A DNA stretch of 64,000 bases. Source: Mycobacterium parmense. GTDB lineage: Bacteria > Actinomycetota > Actinomycetes > Mycobacteriales > Mycobacteriaceae. Where the stretch lies: assembly GCF_010730575.1 (NCBI RefSeq), contig NZ_AP022614.1:3844001-3908000 (forward strand), written 5' to 3'. Below are positions 45,125 to 54,126 of this stretch, one piece after another; within the stretch, counting starts at the first letter, position 1; each line of letters begins with the position of its first letter. The position numbers and the translations under genes are program-made. The notes beneath the pieces were generated by a model. The model did no database searches. It was not told the DNA's origin and saw nothing but the letters and a program-made list of their open reading frames with translations.

Positions 45125-46546
45125 ATGACGGAGCCCGCACGCGTCACACCCGTGCCCGGGCGGCCACTGTTGCTGTTGGGCGCCTTCGATGTCGGCGACC
45201 TCGGCTATGTCGCCAAGGAGTTCTTCGTCTCCGGGACGGCGTCGTCCTTCGCGGGCGACTCGGCGCCGTCCGGCGGCGGCCGACGCGTGACACCCTCCGG
45301 CACAGCCGATTACGTGACCCGCGTGGTGGCGCTGACGCCGTCCGACCCGGCCCGTTTCAACGGCACGGCGCTGGTCGAGTGGCTCAACGTGAGCGGCGGC
45401 ATCGACGCTCCGGCCGTGTGGATGATGGCGCACCGCGAGATCCTGCGCGCGGGCTACGCCTACGTCGCGGTCTCCGCCCAGCGGGTGGGCGTTGCCGGCG
45501 GAACCGGCATGCTCGGCCTGGACATGTCTTTGAAGAGCCAGGACCCCGGCCGATACGCTGCGCTGCACCATCCGGGCGACGCCTTCGCCTACGACATCTT
45601 CTCCCAGGCGGGAGCGCTCGTCAAAGACGCTGGGCGCGAAAGGATTCTACGCGGCCTGCGTGCGCAGCACGTCGTCGCCCTGGGCGAGTCCCAGTCTGCG
45701 ATGTTCCTCGCCACCTACATCAACGACGTGGACCCGCTGGCTCAGGTCTACGACGCGTTCCTGGTGCATTCGCGGTTCGGGTCGGCGGCACGGCTCGACG
45801 GCGCCTCCGTCTTCGCCGAAGCGCAGAGCCCGGAGCCGGTGCCCTTCCGCCGCGACCTGCGCGTCCCGGTGTTGACGGTCATCACCGAGACCGACCTGTT
45901 CGGCGGGGGCGCCCGGGAGGGCTACTATTTCGCGCGGCAGCCGGTCCACGAGCGCCTGCGGGTGTGGGAGATCGCCGGCGCCGCCCACGCCGACAACTAC
46001 ACGATCCAGGTGGCGCCCATCGACAGCGGGTCCGCGCCGCTCGATGACATCGTGTCGGCGTACGCGCCCACCACCATGCTGATGGGCCACCAGCTCGACC
46101 ACTACATCAACTTCGCCCCGCAACATCACTATGTGGTGCAGGCGGCGCTCGCGGCGCTGAACGCCTGGGTCACCACGGGCGAGGCCGCACCTGACGGCCC
46201 GCCGATGGAGGTGCGCGAAAGCCCTTCCCCGCGGCCAGTTCTGGACGCCAACGGCCTGGCCTTGGGTGGTGTGCGAACACCGTGGGTCGACGTGCCGACC
46301 GCCCGCACCTCCGGGCTCGACGGCTCGGAAGGCGCGCCTGAGAGCCTGATGTCGGCGATCTTCGGCTCCGGCGAACCCTTCGACGCGGCGACGTTGGTCC
46401 GCCTCTACCCGGGCGGGGCCGAGGACTACCTGCACCGCTTCACCGCGGCGCTCGACGCGGCGATCGAGGCGCGGTTCATCCTGCCGGCCGACCGCGCCGA
46501 GATCCTGGCGCTGGCCGCCGCGACCTTCGCTGCCGGCCGCCCCTAG
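45125..46546 (+). CDS. alpha/beta hydrolase domain protein (Abhydrolase_10 type)
   Basis: 473 residues. The family pattern includes YVAVSAQRVGV, the nucleophile elbow GESQSA (VVALGESQSAMFLATYIND) and a late His in IAGAAHADNY. The fold resembles the large alpha/beta hydrolases of actinobacteria that act on small ester or lactone substrates, but the substrate is unknown. No signal peptide. It follows sigG by 28 bp and may be in its transcript; ATG with an AGGGGGAG ribosome site. Stop CTAG is shared with the convergent dehydrogenase gene. It is not in the M. tuberculosis position, so this looks like an accessory gene. Confidence 0.78.
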   Translation: MTEPARVTPVPGRPLLLLGAFDVGDLGYVAKEFFVSGTASSFAGDSAPSGGGRRVTPSGTADYVTRVVALTPSDPARFNGTALVEWLNVSGGIDAPAVWMMAHREILRAGYAYVAVSAQRVGVAGGTGMLGLDMSLKSQDPGRYAALHHPGDAFAYDIFSQAGALVKDAGRERILRGLRAQHVVALGESQSAMFLATYINDVDPLAQVYDAFLVHSRFGSAARLDGASVFAEAQSPEPVPFRRDLRVPVLTVITETDLFGGGAREGYYFARQPVHERLRVWEIAGAAHADNYTIQVAPIDSGSAPLDDIVSAYAPTTMLMGHQLDHYINFAPQHHYVVQAALAALNAWVTTGEAAPDGPPMEVRESPSPRPVLDANGLALGGVRTPWVDVPTARTSGLDGSEGAPESLMSAIFGSGEPFDAATLVRLYPGGAEDYLHRFTAALDAAIEARFILPADRAEILALAAATFAAGRP

Positions 46547-47676
46547 AACAGCCTGCTGTCCGGCGACGGGCCCGGCACCGAGCGGACCAGTCCGGCGCCG
46601 GTGACCAGCGGCAGGTCCAACGCGGACAGCAGGCCGGGCGGCGCCGCACACACCGCGGGGATGGCGTTGACCATGCGCGAGGCGCCCGCGATGCGCGCCC
46701 CCAGGTCGTGGTCGTGGTCCTCGGCCATCTCGAATTCGCACCGCATCTGGGGTGAGCCCTCGATCTCGACCCGGTACAGGCCGCGGCCCGACGCCTGCCC
46801 GTACCCGAGGTCCTTCGGGGGGATGCAGACGTGCGGCTGCGGCCAGTCCGGGGCGATGTCGTCACGCATGCGCGTCACGTGGTCGATGACGAAAGTCGGC
46901 TTGTCACCGACGTAACCGGTCAGCGTGGAGCGCATCGCGGCGATGGTCCCGGCCTCGATGTGGCCGGTGGGTGTGTCGAAAGACTCGGTGGCGGCGATGC
47001 GTTCGTTGCTCTCCTCGATGTCGTCGATCTTGACGCCCAGCCCGGCGGCGAGCTGATGTAGAACGGGCCCCCAACCGAAGGTGAACACTCCGGGCGTCGC
47101 GGCGAACGCCGTGAACTCCGGCGGCTTCCCGAAGCCCAGGATCTCGTAGACCGCCGAGGAGTCGGGATAAGTCGCGTAGTTGAACATCTCCGTCACCCGC
47201 ACCGACTCGACGACCCGGGACACACCGGTAAGCACCAGTGGCAGAACGTCATTGGCGAACCCGGAGTCTATACCTGTGGTGAAGAACGAGGCCCCGCCCT
47301 CCAGCGCGGCTCGGCGCAGCGGCTCGGTGAACGCCGCGTCGACCGCGTCGGGAAAGACCAGCGGCACAACCGAACACGACACCACGTTCTTGCCGGCGCG
47401 CAGGATCGAGACCATGTCCTCGACGGCCTCGAGCGGCCGCAGGTTGGCTCCGGCGGCGTACACCACCGCGTCGGCGTCGCCGGCGAGCATCGCCGCCGGG
47501 TCCTGCGTGGCCGTGACCCCGACCGGGCCGATCCCGCACAGCGCCCCCGCGTCGCGGCCCGCCTTGGCGTCGCTGTGCACCACGACGTCCGTCAGTCGCA
47601 GCTCCGGATGGTCGATCACCCCGCGCAGGGCGATCACGCCCATCGAACCCGGCCCCCACACTCCGACATTGAGCAC
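46543..47676 (-). CDS. DapB-N-like NAD(P)-dependent dehydrogenase (amine/diamine dehydrogenase type)
   Basis: 377 residues. The N-terminal Rossmann motif VGVWGPGSMGVIALRGVI leads a DapB-like dinucleotide domain, with YAAGANLRPLEAVEDM and AGKNVVSCSVVPL. Similar proteins in databases are called NAD(P)H-dependent amine dehydrogenases or 2,4-diaminopentanoate-dehydrogenase-like, but the substrate here is unknown. GTG start with ribosome site AGGAGAA. Divergent from the IclR-type gene, with two direct repeats between the starts, so that regulator probably controls it. Confidence 0.78.
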   Translation of the reverse strand: MLNVGVWGPGSMGVIALRGVIDHPELRLTDVVVHSDAKAGRDAGALCGIGPVGVTATQDPAAMLAGDADAVVYAAGANLRPLEAVEDMVSILRAGKNVVSCSVVPLVFPDAVDAAFTEPLRRAALEGGASFFTTGIDSGFANDVLPLVLTGVSRVVESVRVTEMFNYATYPDSSAVYEILGFGKPPEFTAFAATPGVFTFGWGPVLHQLAAGLGVKIDDIEESNERIAATESFDTPTGHIEAGTIAAMRSTLTGYVGDKPTFVIDHVTRMRDDIAPDWPQPHVCIPPKDLGYGQASGRGLYRVEIEGSPQMRCEFEMAEDHDHDLGARIAGASRMVNAIPAVCAAPPGLLSALDLPLVTGAGLVRSVPGPSPDSRLF

Positions 47677-47690
47677 AGCTTCTCCTATTA

Positions 47691-47723
47691 TTAGGACGCA
47701 TGTCTTTACATTTAGGACGGATG
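47691..47723. promoter_or_regulatory. paired 12-bp direct repeats in the divergent regulator region
   Basis: TTAGGACGCATG (47691) and TTAGGACGGATG (47712) differ at one base and are 21 bp apart, two helical turns. They lie between the divergent dehydrogenase and IclR-type genes. Likely binding sites for that regulator. Confidence 0.65.
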
Positions 47724-47737
47724 GTAGGGAGGTGACG

Positions 47738-48628
47738 GTGGATACGTCAACGCGGGACGCGACGGGGCCGTACGCGGCCAAGTCGCCGCCGACCGGCCGC
47801 GTCGTGGATGTCCTTGCCACGCTGGCAGATTCACCGCACGGCCGGACGTCCGCCGAGCTGGCCAAGTCGTGCGGGATCAGCACCTCGACCTGTGCGCTGG
47901 TGCTGGCCGAACTTGCGGGGCGCGGCTGGGTGGCGCGCCGCGAGGACCGTCGCTACGTGCTGGGCAGTGGCCTGTTCGGACTGGTCCACGGCCTGCGCGC
48001 CCAGTTTCCCCTGCTGGATCGCGGCCGCGAGGCGTTGCGTTTCCTGCACGACACCCTGGGCGCGGGTTGCTCGATGTCGAGGATCGACGCCAGGCACCTG
48101 ACCACCGTCGACGCCGTCGGACACGGCGCCGACGGGGCACGGGCGGTCGGCCAGCGGTTCCCCATCGACCCGCCCTTCGGCCTCGTGGCGATGGCCTGGC
48201 GTGACGACGACTTCGTCCAGTCCTGGCTGCGCCGCGTGCTGCCCCAGCTGACCCGCGCAGAGATCGCCGGACATCAGCGCGTGCTCGCCGATATCCGCGC
48301 CCGCGGCTACGGCGCGTGGCGGTTCGACGACACCCACCGGTCGCTACACACCCGCCTCGCCGATGTGCTTGCGTCGCTGGAACCGACCGCGCAGGTGACC
48401 CGACAACTCACCACCCTGATGACGATGGTCACGCTGCGGTCGGTCACCGATGTCCTCGAAACGGAGTTGGATTCAACGGAATTCGTGGTTCTACCGATCT
48501 TCGGAGCGCAGGGCCAGCCGGATTACCAGATCGAGATCCACCTGGGGCGCTCGGCGGGGCTGAGCCTGGCCGGCCTCGAGAAGGCGCTCACGCAAGCGCA
48601 GAACCTGCTCGGCGCCGGCGTGGCGTGA
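47738..48628 (+). CDS. IclR-type transcriptional regulator
   Basis: 296 residues. A winged helix-turn-helix (RVVDVLATLADSPHGRTSAELAKSCGISTSTCALVLAELAGRGWVARRED, key AELAKSCGISTSTCALVLAEL) lies in the first 75 residues. A larger domain of the IclR sensor type follows, with RFPIDPPFGLVAMAW near residue 145. The GTG was chosen because GGGAGG lies 5 nt upstream; an earlier GTG is in frame. Divergent from the dehydrogenase with paired direct repeats between, so autoregulation and control of the dehydrogenase are inferred. Confidence 0.78.
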   Translation: MDTSTRDATGPYAAKSPPTGRVVDVLATLADSPHGRTSAELAKSCGISTSTCALVLAELAGRGWVARREDRRYVLGSGLFGLVHGLRAQFPLLDRGREALRFLHDTLGAGCSMSRIDARHLTTVDAVGHGADGARAVGQRFPIDPPFGLVAMAWRDDDFVQSWLRRVLPQLTRAEIAGHQRVLADIRARGYGAWRFDDTHRSLHTRLADVLASLEPTAQVTRQLTTLMTMVTLRSVTDVLETELDSTEFVVLPIFGAQGQPDYQIEIHLGRSAGLSLAGLEKALTQAQNLLGAGVA

Positions 48629-48695
48629 CGGCCGCAATCCGCCGCGAAGCGCGACGCCGCACGACATAGAGTGGGCACGACAGACAGGAGCCCCC

Positions 48696-50075
48696 ATGTC
48701 TCAACCGCAGCCCCGGCACGCTGCTCCAGATCCCAAACGCAACGTCAGGGCGATCCGGACCGTACGGTTCTGGGCCGCACCACTTGTCATCACCTTGGCG
48801 CTCGTGTCCGCACTGTGCGCGCTCTACCTGGGCGGCATCTTGAACCCGACGACCAACCTGCGGCATTTCCCCATCGCGGTGGTGAACGAAGACGCCGGGC
48901 CGGCCGGCAAGCAGATCGTCGACGCTCTGGTCAACGGCCTGGACAAAAACAAGTTCGACATCCGCGTGCTGCGGCGCGACGACGCCAGGCATCAACTGAA
49001 CACGGCGCAGGTGTACGGCTCGCTGTTCATCCCGCCCAACCTGTCGTCGGAGTTGCGCGACTTCGCGGCGGGCGCGCTGGCGCCCACCCACGCCGACCGG
49101 CCGGTGATCACCATCTTCACCAACCCGCGGGCCGGCACGCTCGGCTCGAGTATCGCCGCACAGACGCTGAACGTGGCGATGGGCACCGCCAGCGGCGAAG
49201 CCGGCGAACGGATCATGGCACAGGTCGAGGCGCAGACCGGCGGTGCGCCGCTGCCCGGCGCCGCGGAGGTGGGTCTCGCCAACCCCATCGACGTCGAGAC
49301 CACCGTGTTCAATCCGCTTCCGGAAGGCACCGGTAACGGGCTGTCGGCGTTCTACTACGCCCTGCTGCTGCTGCTGGCGGGATTCACGGGCAGCATCGTG
49401 GTCAGCACGCTGGTCGACGCGCTGCTCGGTTACGTCCCGGCCGAGCTGGGGCCGGTGTACCGCTTCGCCGAGCAGGTGAGGATTTCCCGGCTGCAAACGC
49501 TGATTCTCAAATGGTTCATGATGGTGCTGCTGGCGCTACTCACCTCGGCCGTCTATCTCGCGATCGCCCACGGGCTCGGCATGCCCATCGACCTCGGCTG
49601 GCAACTGTGGGCGTTCGGCGTGTTCGCGATCGCCGCGGTGGGCATCACGTCCAGTTCCCTGCTGTCGATACTGGGTTCGATGGGCCTGCTGGTCAGCATG
49701 TTGATCTTCGTGATCCTCGGCTTGCCGTCGGCGGGTGCGACGGTTCCGCTGCAGGCCGTCCCCCCGTTCTTCCGCTGGTTGGCCGAATTCGAGCCGATGC
49801 ACCAGGTGTTCGTCGGCACCCGCTCGCTGCTCTATCTGCGGGGCCATGCGGACACCGGTTTGAACCAGTCGCTGCTGATGACTACGCTCGGCCTCGTCAT
49901 CGGCCTGCTCCTGGGTGGCATCATCACTCATCTTTACGACCGCAAGGGTTTTCACCGAATCCAGGGAGCCGCGGAGCTGGCGATCGCCATGGAGCATCAG
50001 GCGCAATACGCGCGCCAGACCAAGCGTGAGCGGCCCGGCGAGGCGGAGACCGAAAGCCCAAGCGAGCAAACGTAA
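48696..50075 (+). CDS. Pip/YhgE-like membrane protein (Rv0180c-like)
   Basis: 459 residues. One N-terminal helix (LVITLALVSALCALYLGGI), a ~200-residue extracytoplasmic domain starting with NPTTNLRHFPIAVVNEDAG (the motif IAVVNEDxG is diagnostic of YhgE/Pip proteins and ABC-2-type exporters) and five C-terminal helices. The tail is charged and Glu/Lys-rich. Such proteins export or are phage-receptor-like; function in mycobacteria is unknown. ATG with ribosome site AGGAG. Occupies the position of M. tuberculosis Rv0180c. Confidence 0.82.
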   Translation: MSQPQPRHAAPDPKRNVRAIRTVRFWAAPLVITLALVSALCALYLGGILNPTTNLRHFPIAVVNEDAGPAGKQIVDALVNGLDKNKFDIRVLRRDDARHQLNTAQVYGSLFIPPNLSSELRDFAAGALAPTHADRPVITIFTNPRAGTLGSSIAAQTLNVAMGTASGEAGERIMAQVEAQTGGAPLPGAAEVGLANPIDVETTVFNPLPEGTGNGLSAFYYALLLLLAGFTGSIVVSTLVDALLGYVPAELGPVYRFAEQVRISRLQTLILKWFMMVLLALLTSAVYLAIAHGLGMPIDLGWQLWAFGVFAIAAVGITSSSLLSILGSMGLLVSMLIFVILGLPSAGATVPLQAVPPFFRWLAEFEPMHQVFVGTRSLLYLRGHADTGLNQSLLMTTLGLVIGLLLGGIITHLYDRKGFHRIQGAAELAIAMEHQAQYARQTKRERPGEAETESPSEQT

Positions 50076-50163
50076 TTGCAGCGGGGCCTGCGCGTCACCG
50101 GCCTGTGACCTCGGTGGCCGATCCTGTGGATGTCGCATCCACCTCCGGGCCGAAAGGGCTATC

Positions 50164-51246
50164 GTGTTTCCCCGACGAGCCAGCTTGCGCCGGCTGGCGG
50201 CCTTCGGCGCTGCCGTAGTCGCGACCACCGCGCTGGCCAACGCCGCGGGCGGCGCCGTCGCGCGCGCCGCCGACGGCCGCGACCTGCTCGCCGGCGCCAT
50301 CGCCGGCACCAAGGGCTCGTATCTGGTCTACAACTTCGGGCCGGGCCACCCCGCGCCGATGCTCAATGCGAGCGGCAGCTGGTACGAGATGACCAATGGC
50401 GGCCACCTGATGATCATCAAGAACGCGGCGGGACGACTGTCGCCCCATCTGTTGGTCGACACCCACCAGGGCGAGCAGGCCAAGTGCGAACACAACCCGG
50501 GCGCCCGCACCAGCGAGGGGCTTTGGCAGGCCTCTGAGCTCTACGCGCCGCTTCAGGCGTGGCAGCGGATGGGGCAACCCACCATCGCGATCAATGCCAA
50601 CTTCTTCGACGTGCGCGGCCAGAAGGGCGGGTCGTGGCGCCAGACCGGCTGCAGCTCGCCACTGGGCGCGTTCGTCGACAACACCCACGGCCAGGGCCGG
50701 GCCAACCAGGCCGTCACCGGGACCGTCGCGTATCCCGGCAAGCAGGGACTGTCGGGCGGCGGCGAGAGCTGGAGCGCGCTGACGACGATGATCATGCCCA
50801 CGGGCGGTGCCCCCTACGTGGTGTGGCCCCGCGCCAAGAACGATTACGACGCCGCGACTCCCGTGGTCGCGGACCTGCTCAACAAGAACGAGAGGTTCGT
50901 CGCGGTGTCGGGGATCGGGCTGCTGGCACCCGGCAACATGGGCCAGCTCCAGGACGGCGGCCCCAGCGCCGCCCGCACGGCGCTGGCCTACTCGAAGCAG
51001 AAGGACGAGATGTACGTCTTCGAGGGCGGCAGCTACACGCCGGACAACATGCAAGACCTGTTTCGCGGACTGGGCAGCGAGAGCGCGGTCCTGCTCGACG
51101 GTGGAACTTCGTCGGCCATCGTGCTGCGCCGTGACACCGGGGGCATGTGGGCCGGCGCGGGATCTCCGCGGGGGTCGTGCGACACCCGTCAGGTGCTCTG
51201 CGATTCGCACGAGCGCGCGCTGCCCAGCTGGCTGGCGTTCAACTAG
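50164..51246 (+). CDS. lprO: exported phosphodiester glycosidase-like protein (LprO/Rv0179c position)
   Basis: 360 residues. The signal peptide contains twin arginines (RRASLRRLAAFGAAVVATTALANA) and could be Tat or Sec; no lipobox cysteine is seen, unlike the lipoprotein name used in M. tuberculosis. The mature protein matches the NAGPA/phosphodiester glycosidase fold, with AINANFFD, DGGPSAARTALAYSK and VLLDGGTSSAIVLRRD. The latter is the DGGxS signature of that family. Probably hydrolyses a sugar-phosphodiester in the envelope. GTG with ribosome site AAAGGG. Convergent with the DUF1275 gene, overlap 8 bp. Confidence 0.8.
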   Translation: MFPRRASLRRLAAFGAAVVATTALANAAGGAVARAADGRDLLAGAIAGTKGSYLVYNFGPGHPAPMLNASGSWYEMTNGGHLMIIKNAAGRLSPHLLVDTHQGEQAKCEHNPGARTSEGLWQASELYAPLQAWQRMGQPTIAINANFFDVRGQKGGSWRQTGCSSPLGAFVDNTHGQGRANQAVTGTVAYPGKQGLSGGGESWSALTTMIMPTGGAPYVVWPRAKNDYDAATPVVADLLNKNERFVAVSGIGLLAPGNMGQLQDGGPSAARTALAYSKQKDEMYVFEGGSYTPDNMQDLFRGLGSESAVLLDGGTSSAIVLRRDTGGMWAGAGSPRGSCDTRQVLCDSHERALPSWLAFN

Positions 51247-51922
51247 CGACGGGCGGCGGGCCGAAGCGGAAGATCAGCAGGCTGGTGGCGATCACCGCCG
51301 CGGTGACGGCCATGACCGGGGCCACCACGAACCGTGACATGGTCGCACCCAGGAAGGCGCCTGCGCACATCGTCGCGACAACGGTGAGGCGCAGCTTTTC
51401 GCGGGCGCCCGTGCCCCCGGCGAGGCGGCTGTCCAGCCCGAAGCTGACGATCGTCGACGTCAGCACGGTCGTGGAGAGTTCCTGGATGCCGAACTGCCGC
51501 GCGCTCGAATGTTGCAACCCGAAGGTCACCGCGAGCACACCGATCATGACGAGCTTGGTGTCGTCGTGATAGTGCAGCGCGCCCGCACCTGCCAGGATCG
51601 CCAACGTCGCCAACAACACGATCTCGGTCGCCAGCACGGTGGTGATCCACGTTCGTGTCCGCGCACCGAAATGTCGTGCCAACCGGCCGCTGAGGATGGT
51701 GGTGCACACGAAGGTGGGCAGGGCAACCACCACCGCGGTCAGGTCGATGCTCGACCGGGGCGCGAGCCAGAAGCCGAGGAAGATCACGTTTCCCGTCATG
51801 TTCGCGACGAACACGTGGCCGAGGACCAGGATGCTGATCGAGTCCGCCAGTCCGGTGGCGAAGGTCAACAGCAGCAGCGCGACGTTGGTCCATCGCTCCG
51901 ACACCGGCGAGGTAACGGCCAT
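51239..51922 (-). CDS. DUF1275/YoaK-family membrane protein appended to mce1
   Basis: 227 residues with about six predicted helices. VALLLLTFATGLADSISILVLGHVFVANMTGNVIFLG carries the diagnostic ADSISIL-x3-HVFVANMTGN motif of YoaK proteins. The end of the protein is FRFGPPPVAS. Function unknown; proposed transporters. The ATG is only 4 bp after the mas1D stop, so it probably shares the mce1 transcript. I do not recall it in this position in M. tuberculosis, where lprO directly follows. Confidence 0.82.
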   Translation of the reverse strand: MAVTSPVSERWTNVALLLLTFATGLADSISILVLGHVFVANMTGNVIFLGFWLAPRSSIDLTAVVVALPTFVCTTILSGRLARHFGARTRTWITTVLATEIVLLATLAILAGAGALHYHDDTKLVMIGVLAVTFGLQHSSARQFGIQELSTTVLTSTIVSFGLDSRLAGGTGAREKLRLTVVATMCAGAFLGATMSRFVVAPVMAVTAAVIATSLLIFRFGPPPVAS

Positions 51923-51926
51923 CGCG

Positions 51927-52637
51927 CTACAGGTGTGGGGTCAGGTCCAGCGAGGTGATGGTCGTCATCCTGCTCACCAACCACCGCCCATTCGTGCGCT
52001 TCATGAACAGCCGGTAGGACAGATATTTCAGTGACGGGACGTTCTTGGTCAGCGGACTGGTGGACGAGGTGTTGGTGTAGACGATGACGACGGCGTTGGG
52101 GTCGTCGAGCGATTCGACCGCCGCGCCGGTGACCTCGGTGCTGTTGGTGATCTTGGCCTGCTTGTTCGGGGCCACGATGGCGTCGACGAATTTGCGGTAC
52201 TGGGCCTCGAAGTCACCGCTGAGGTAGCGCGCCGCCCGGTCGGCGAGGGTGTCCATGTTCTCGGGCGTGTAGGTCCACAGCGTGGTGATGGCGTCGGCCG
52301 CGGTCCGGGCGATCTTCATTTTCGTTGCGGCCGTGGCACGGTCGTTGAGGTAGGGCTGCACCGCCGCGCCGGCGAAGGCCGCGGACCCCACGAAGAGCGC
52401 GGCGGCCACCGCGACGGCGACGCCGAGCCACCTGCCGGCCGGCCGCCTGTTCCTCCTGGCGGGTTGGTCTTCGGCGACCGGGCCGGCCTCCGCCTCGTCG
52501 GCGGCGCCGTCCTCCGGGGCGGCCTCCACGGAATTCGTTGCGGCGTCCGCGCTTTCGTCGGAAGCCACCGTGTCCGTGCCGGAAGGCGCTTCCGCGTCCG
52601 CGGTCAGATCACCTGCTGCAGGCTGCTGATCTTCCAC
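51927..52637 (-). CDS. mas1D: Mce-associated membrane protein Mas1D (Rv0178-like)
   Basis: 236 residues from a GTG with GGGAAGGG upstream; a TTG 11 codons earlier would overlap the previous gene more. The N-terminal 70 residues are acidic and Ala/Glu/Asp-rich. One membrane helix (LGVAVAVAAALFVGSAAFAG, about 73-92) is followed by a Mas extracytoplasmic domain with ARTAADAITTLWTYTPENMDTLA and ending WLVSRMTTITSLDLTPHL. Mas proteins are thought to stabilise the Mce importer. Last of four mas genes. Confidence 0.85.
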   Translation of the reverse strand: MEDQQPAAGDLTADAEAPSGTDTVASDESADAATNSVEAAPEDGAADEAEAGPVAEDQPARRNRRPAGRWLGVAVAVAAALFVGSAAFAGAAVQPYLNDRATAATKMKIARTAADAITTLWTYTPENMDTLADRAARYLSGDFEAQYRKFVDAIVAPNKQAKITNSTEVTGAAVESLDDPNAVVIVYTNTSSTSPLTKNVPSLKYLSYRLFMKRTNGRWLVSRMTTITSLDLTPHL

Positions 52638-53158
52638 TGCTTCCCTTCCCGCGTGGCCGTCGCCACCCAACGACTCGTGTTTTCGAAGACCTGTTTTCCG
52701 TCCGGCGATTTAGTGCTGACCGCCGTCGCCACGATGATCGTGGCGCTGCCGTCGTCGTTCCAGCGCTCCACCCCCGCGTCCAGCACGGAGCCGGTGGCGG
52801 GTTCGGCGCGGGCGACCTGGAGCAGTATCTCGTTGGCCTTGTCGTGATACTCCTTGGCGAAGTCGCCCGTGGCCTGGCCCAGCACCCCGGTCACGTAGTC
52901 GTTGGCGTGGAACGGATCCAGAGAGGTGAACTGCGTCATGAAGCCGGTCACGTAGGCGAGCACCTGGCGGTCTTTCGACTCTTCGCGCTGGCGACCCTCG
53001 TGCGAGACCAGCACCAGGGCGCACATCGTGATCGCCGCCACCATCAGCACCGCGGACGCCGCGGCGGCCAGCGGCGCTGCCCACGGCCGTCGGGCCGGCA
53101 ACGGTTCCGCGACGAGCAGCGGCCCTTCGCCGGGAGAAAACCTGCGGCGCGGGCTCAC
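52604..53158 (-). CDS. mas1C: Mce-associated membrane protein Mas1C (Rv0177-like)
   Basis: 184 residues, GTG start overlapping the preceding stop (GTGA). An Arg/Pro-rich N-terminus, one membrane helix (LAAAASAVLMVAAITMCALVLV, about 29-50), then the typical Mas domain: YVTGFMTQFTSLDPFHANDYVTGVL and VATAVSTKSPDG. No enzymatic motif. The 3' end overlaps mas1D by 34 bp (67 bp if the longer mas1D start is used). Confidence 0.87.
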   Translation of the reverse strand: MSPRRRFSPGEGPLLVAEPLPARRPWAAPLAAAASAVLMVAAITMCALVLVSHEGRQREESKDRQVLAYVTGFMTQFTSLDPFHANDYVTGVLGQATGDFAKEYHDKANEILLQVARAEPATGSVLDAGVERWNDDGSATIIVATAVSTKSPDGKQVFENTSRWVATATREGKQWKISSLQQVI

Positions 53159-54126
53159 CTTCCGTTCCCCGGTGGTCGCGGCTTGGTCAGCACGGCCAGG
53201 TCGTCGACGCGCCAACGGTCGTCGTCGCCTTTGACGAACGTCACCCGGACGGTGGCGCTGATGTAGCGCTCGTCGGGCGCCGCGCCCCGCCGGCCCTGCA
53301 GGAACATCAGCATGGTCGCCCGATCCGGCGTCGCCGCCTTCACCGACTGGTCGGTCACCCAGTATTCGTTGATGACCGGGGTGCCCTTCTGCACGATCTC
53401 CTGTTGCGCCGCCAACTGTTTGCGATAGTTCTCGGTGGCCAGCGACCGGGCGCGCGCGAAGTCGTCGGCGAGGGATTTCGGGTCGTAGGACAGCATCTGG
53501 GTCACGATTCTGGGGCCCTGGGTGGCGATCTGCGCTCGCGTTTCCCGGGCCGCCCGGTCGTTGCTGTAGACCGCCCCGTAGCTCACGGCGGCACCGCCGA
53601 GGCACAGCACCACCGCGGCGAGTATCGCGATCGCCGCCCACCGCCGGATGCCGGCCGGCGTCCGGTCCGGTGAGGCGCGCCGCACCTCGGTGCGCAGCAG
53701 CAGGTCGGAAAAGGTGCGGCGCCGCGAATCCCAGAGTGGCCAAAGCCATCCCACCACCGACGCGGTGTCGAGTAGGTGGGTCAGGTCGCGCAGCAGCAGG
53801 ACCCATGGCCCGACGGCCCGGCCGTCTCGCCGCACGACGACGATCCCAAAGAGAGCGCGGCCCAGGCTCCAGCCGGTGATCGCGGGCAGCAGCAGCCGGT
53901 TGACGAGCATGAGCAGGACGACGACCCCGATGACGGCGATGCAGCACCACCACCACACGCCGCGGGGCGGCACCGCGAGCGCGACGAGCGCCATGGTCGT
54001 CGCCGCGGCGGTGCCGGGCAGCACGTCGACCGCACCGGCACCGACGCGAGACTTCCACGGCGCCAAAGCATCCTGCGTTGATTCAGGGCCGGCGGTGGTC
54101 GCGGTGTTCTCGACCACCAGCGTCAC
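53155..54126 (-). CDS. mas1B: RDD-domain Mce-associated protein Mas1B (Rv0176-like)
   Basis: 323 residues. The first half contains three membrane helices and an RDD-type pattern (LLPAITGWSLGRALFGIVVVRRDGRAVGPW, key SLGR-x2-x-G-x2-V and LLRDLTHLLD). The second half has another helix (WAAIAILAAVVLCLGGAAVSYGAVY) and a Mas-like extracytoplasmic domain with IATQGPRIVTQMLSYDPKSLADDFARA. GTG start overlapping the mas1A stop by 4 bp (GTGA), giving about the M. tuberculosis length. Fusion of an RDD membrane part to a Mas domain is conserved. Confidence 0.87.
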   Translation of the reverse strand: MTLVVENTATTAGPESTQDALAPWKSRVGAGAVDVLPGTAAATTMALVALAVPPRGVWWWCCIAVIGVVVLLMLVNRLLLPAITGWSLGRALFGIVVVRRDGRAVGPWVLLLRDLTHLLDTASVVGWLWPLWDSRRRTFSDLLLRTEVRRASPDRTPAGIRRWAAIAILAAVVLCLGGAAVSYGAVYSNDRAARETRAQIATQGPRIVTQMLSYDPKSLADDFARARSLATENYRKQLAAQQEIVQKGTPVINEYWVTDQSVKAATPDRATMLMFLQGRRGAAPDERYISATVRVTFVKGDDDRWRVDDLAVLTKPRPPGNGR

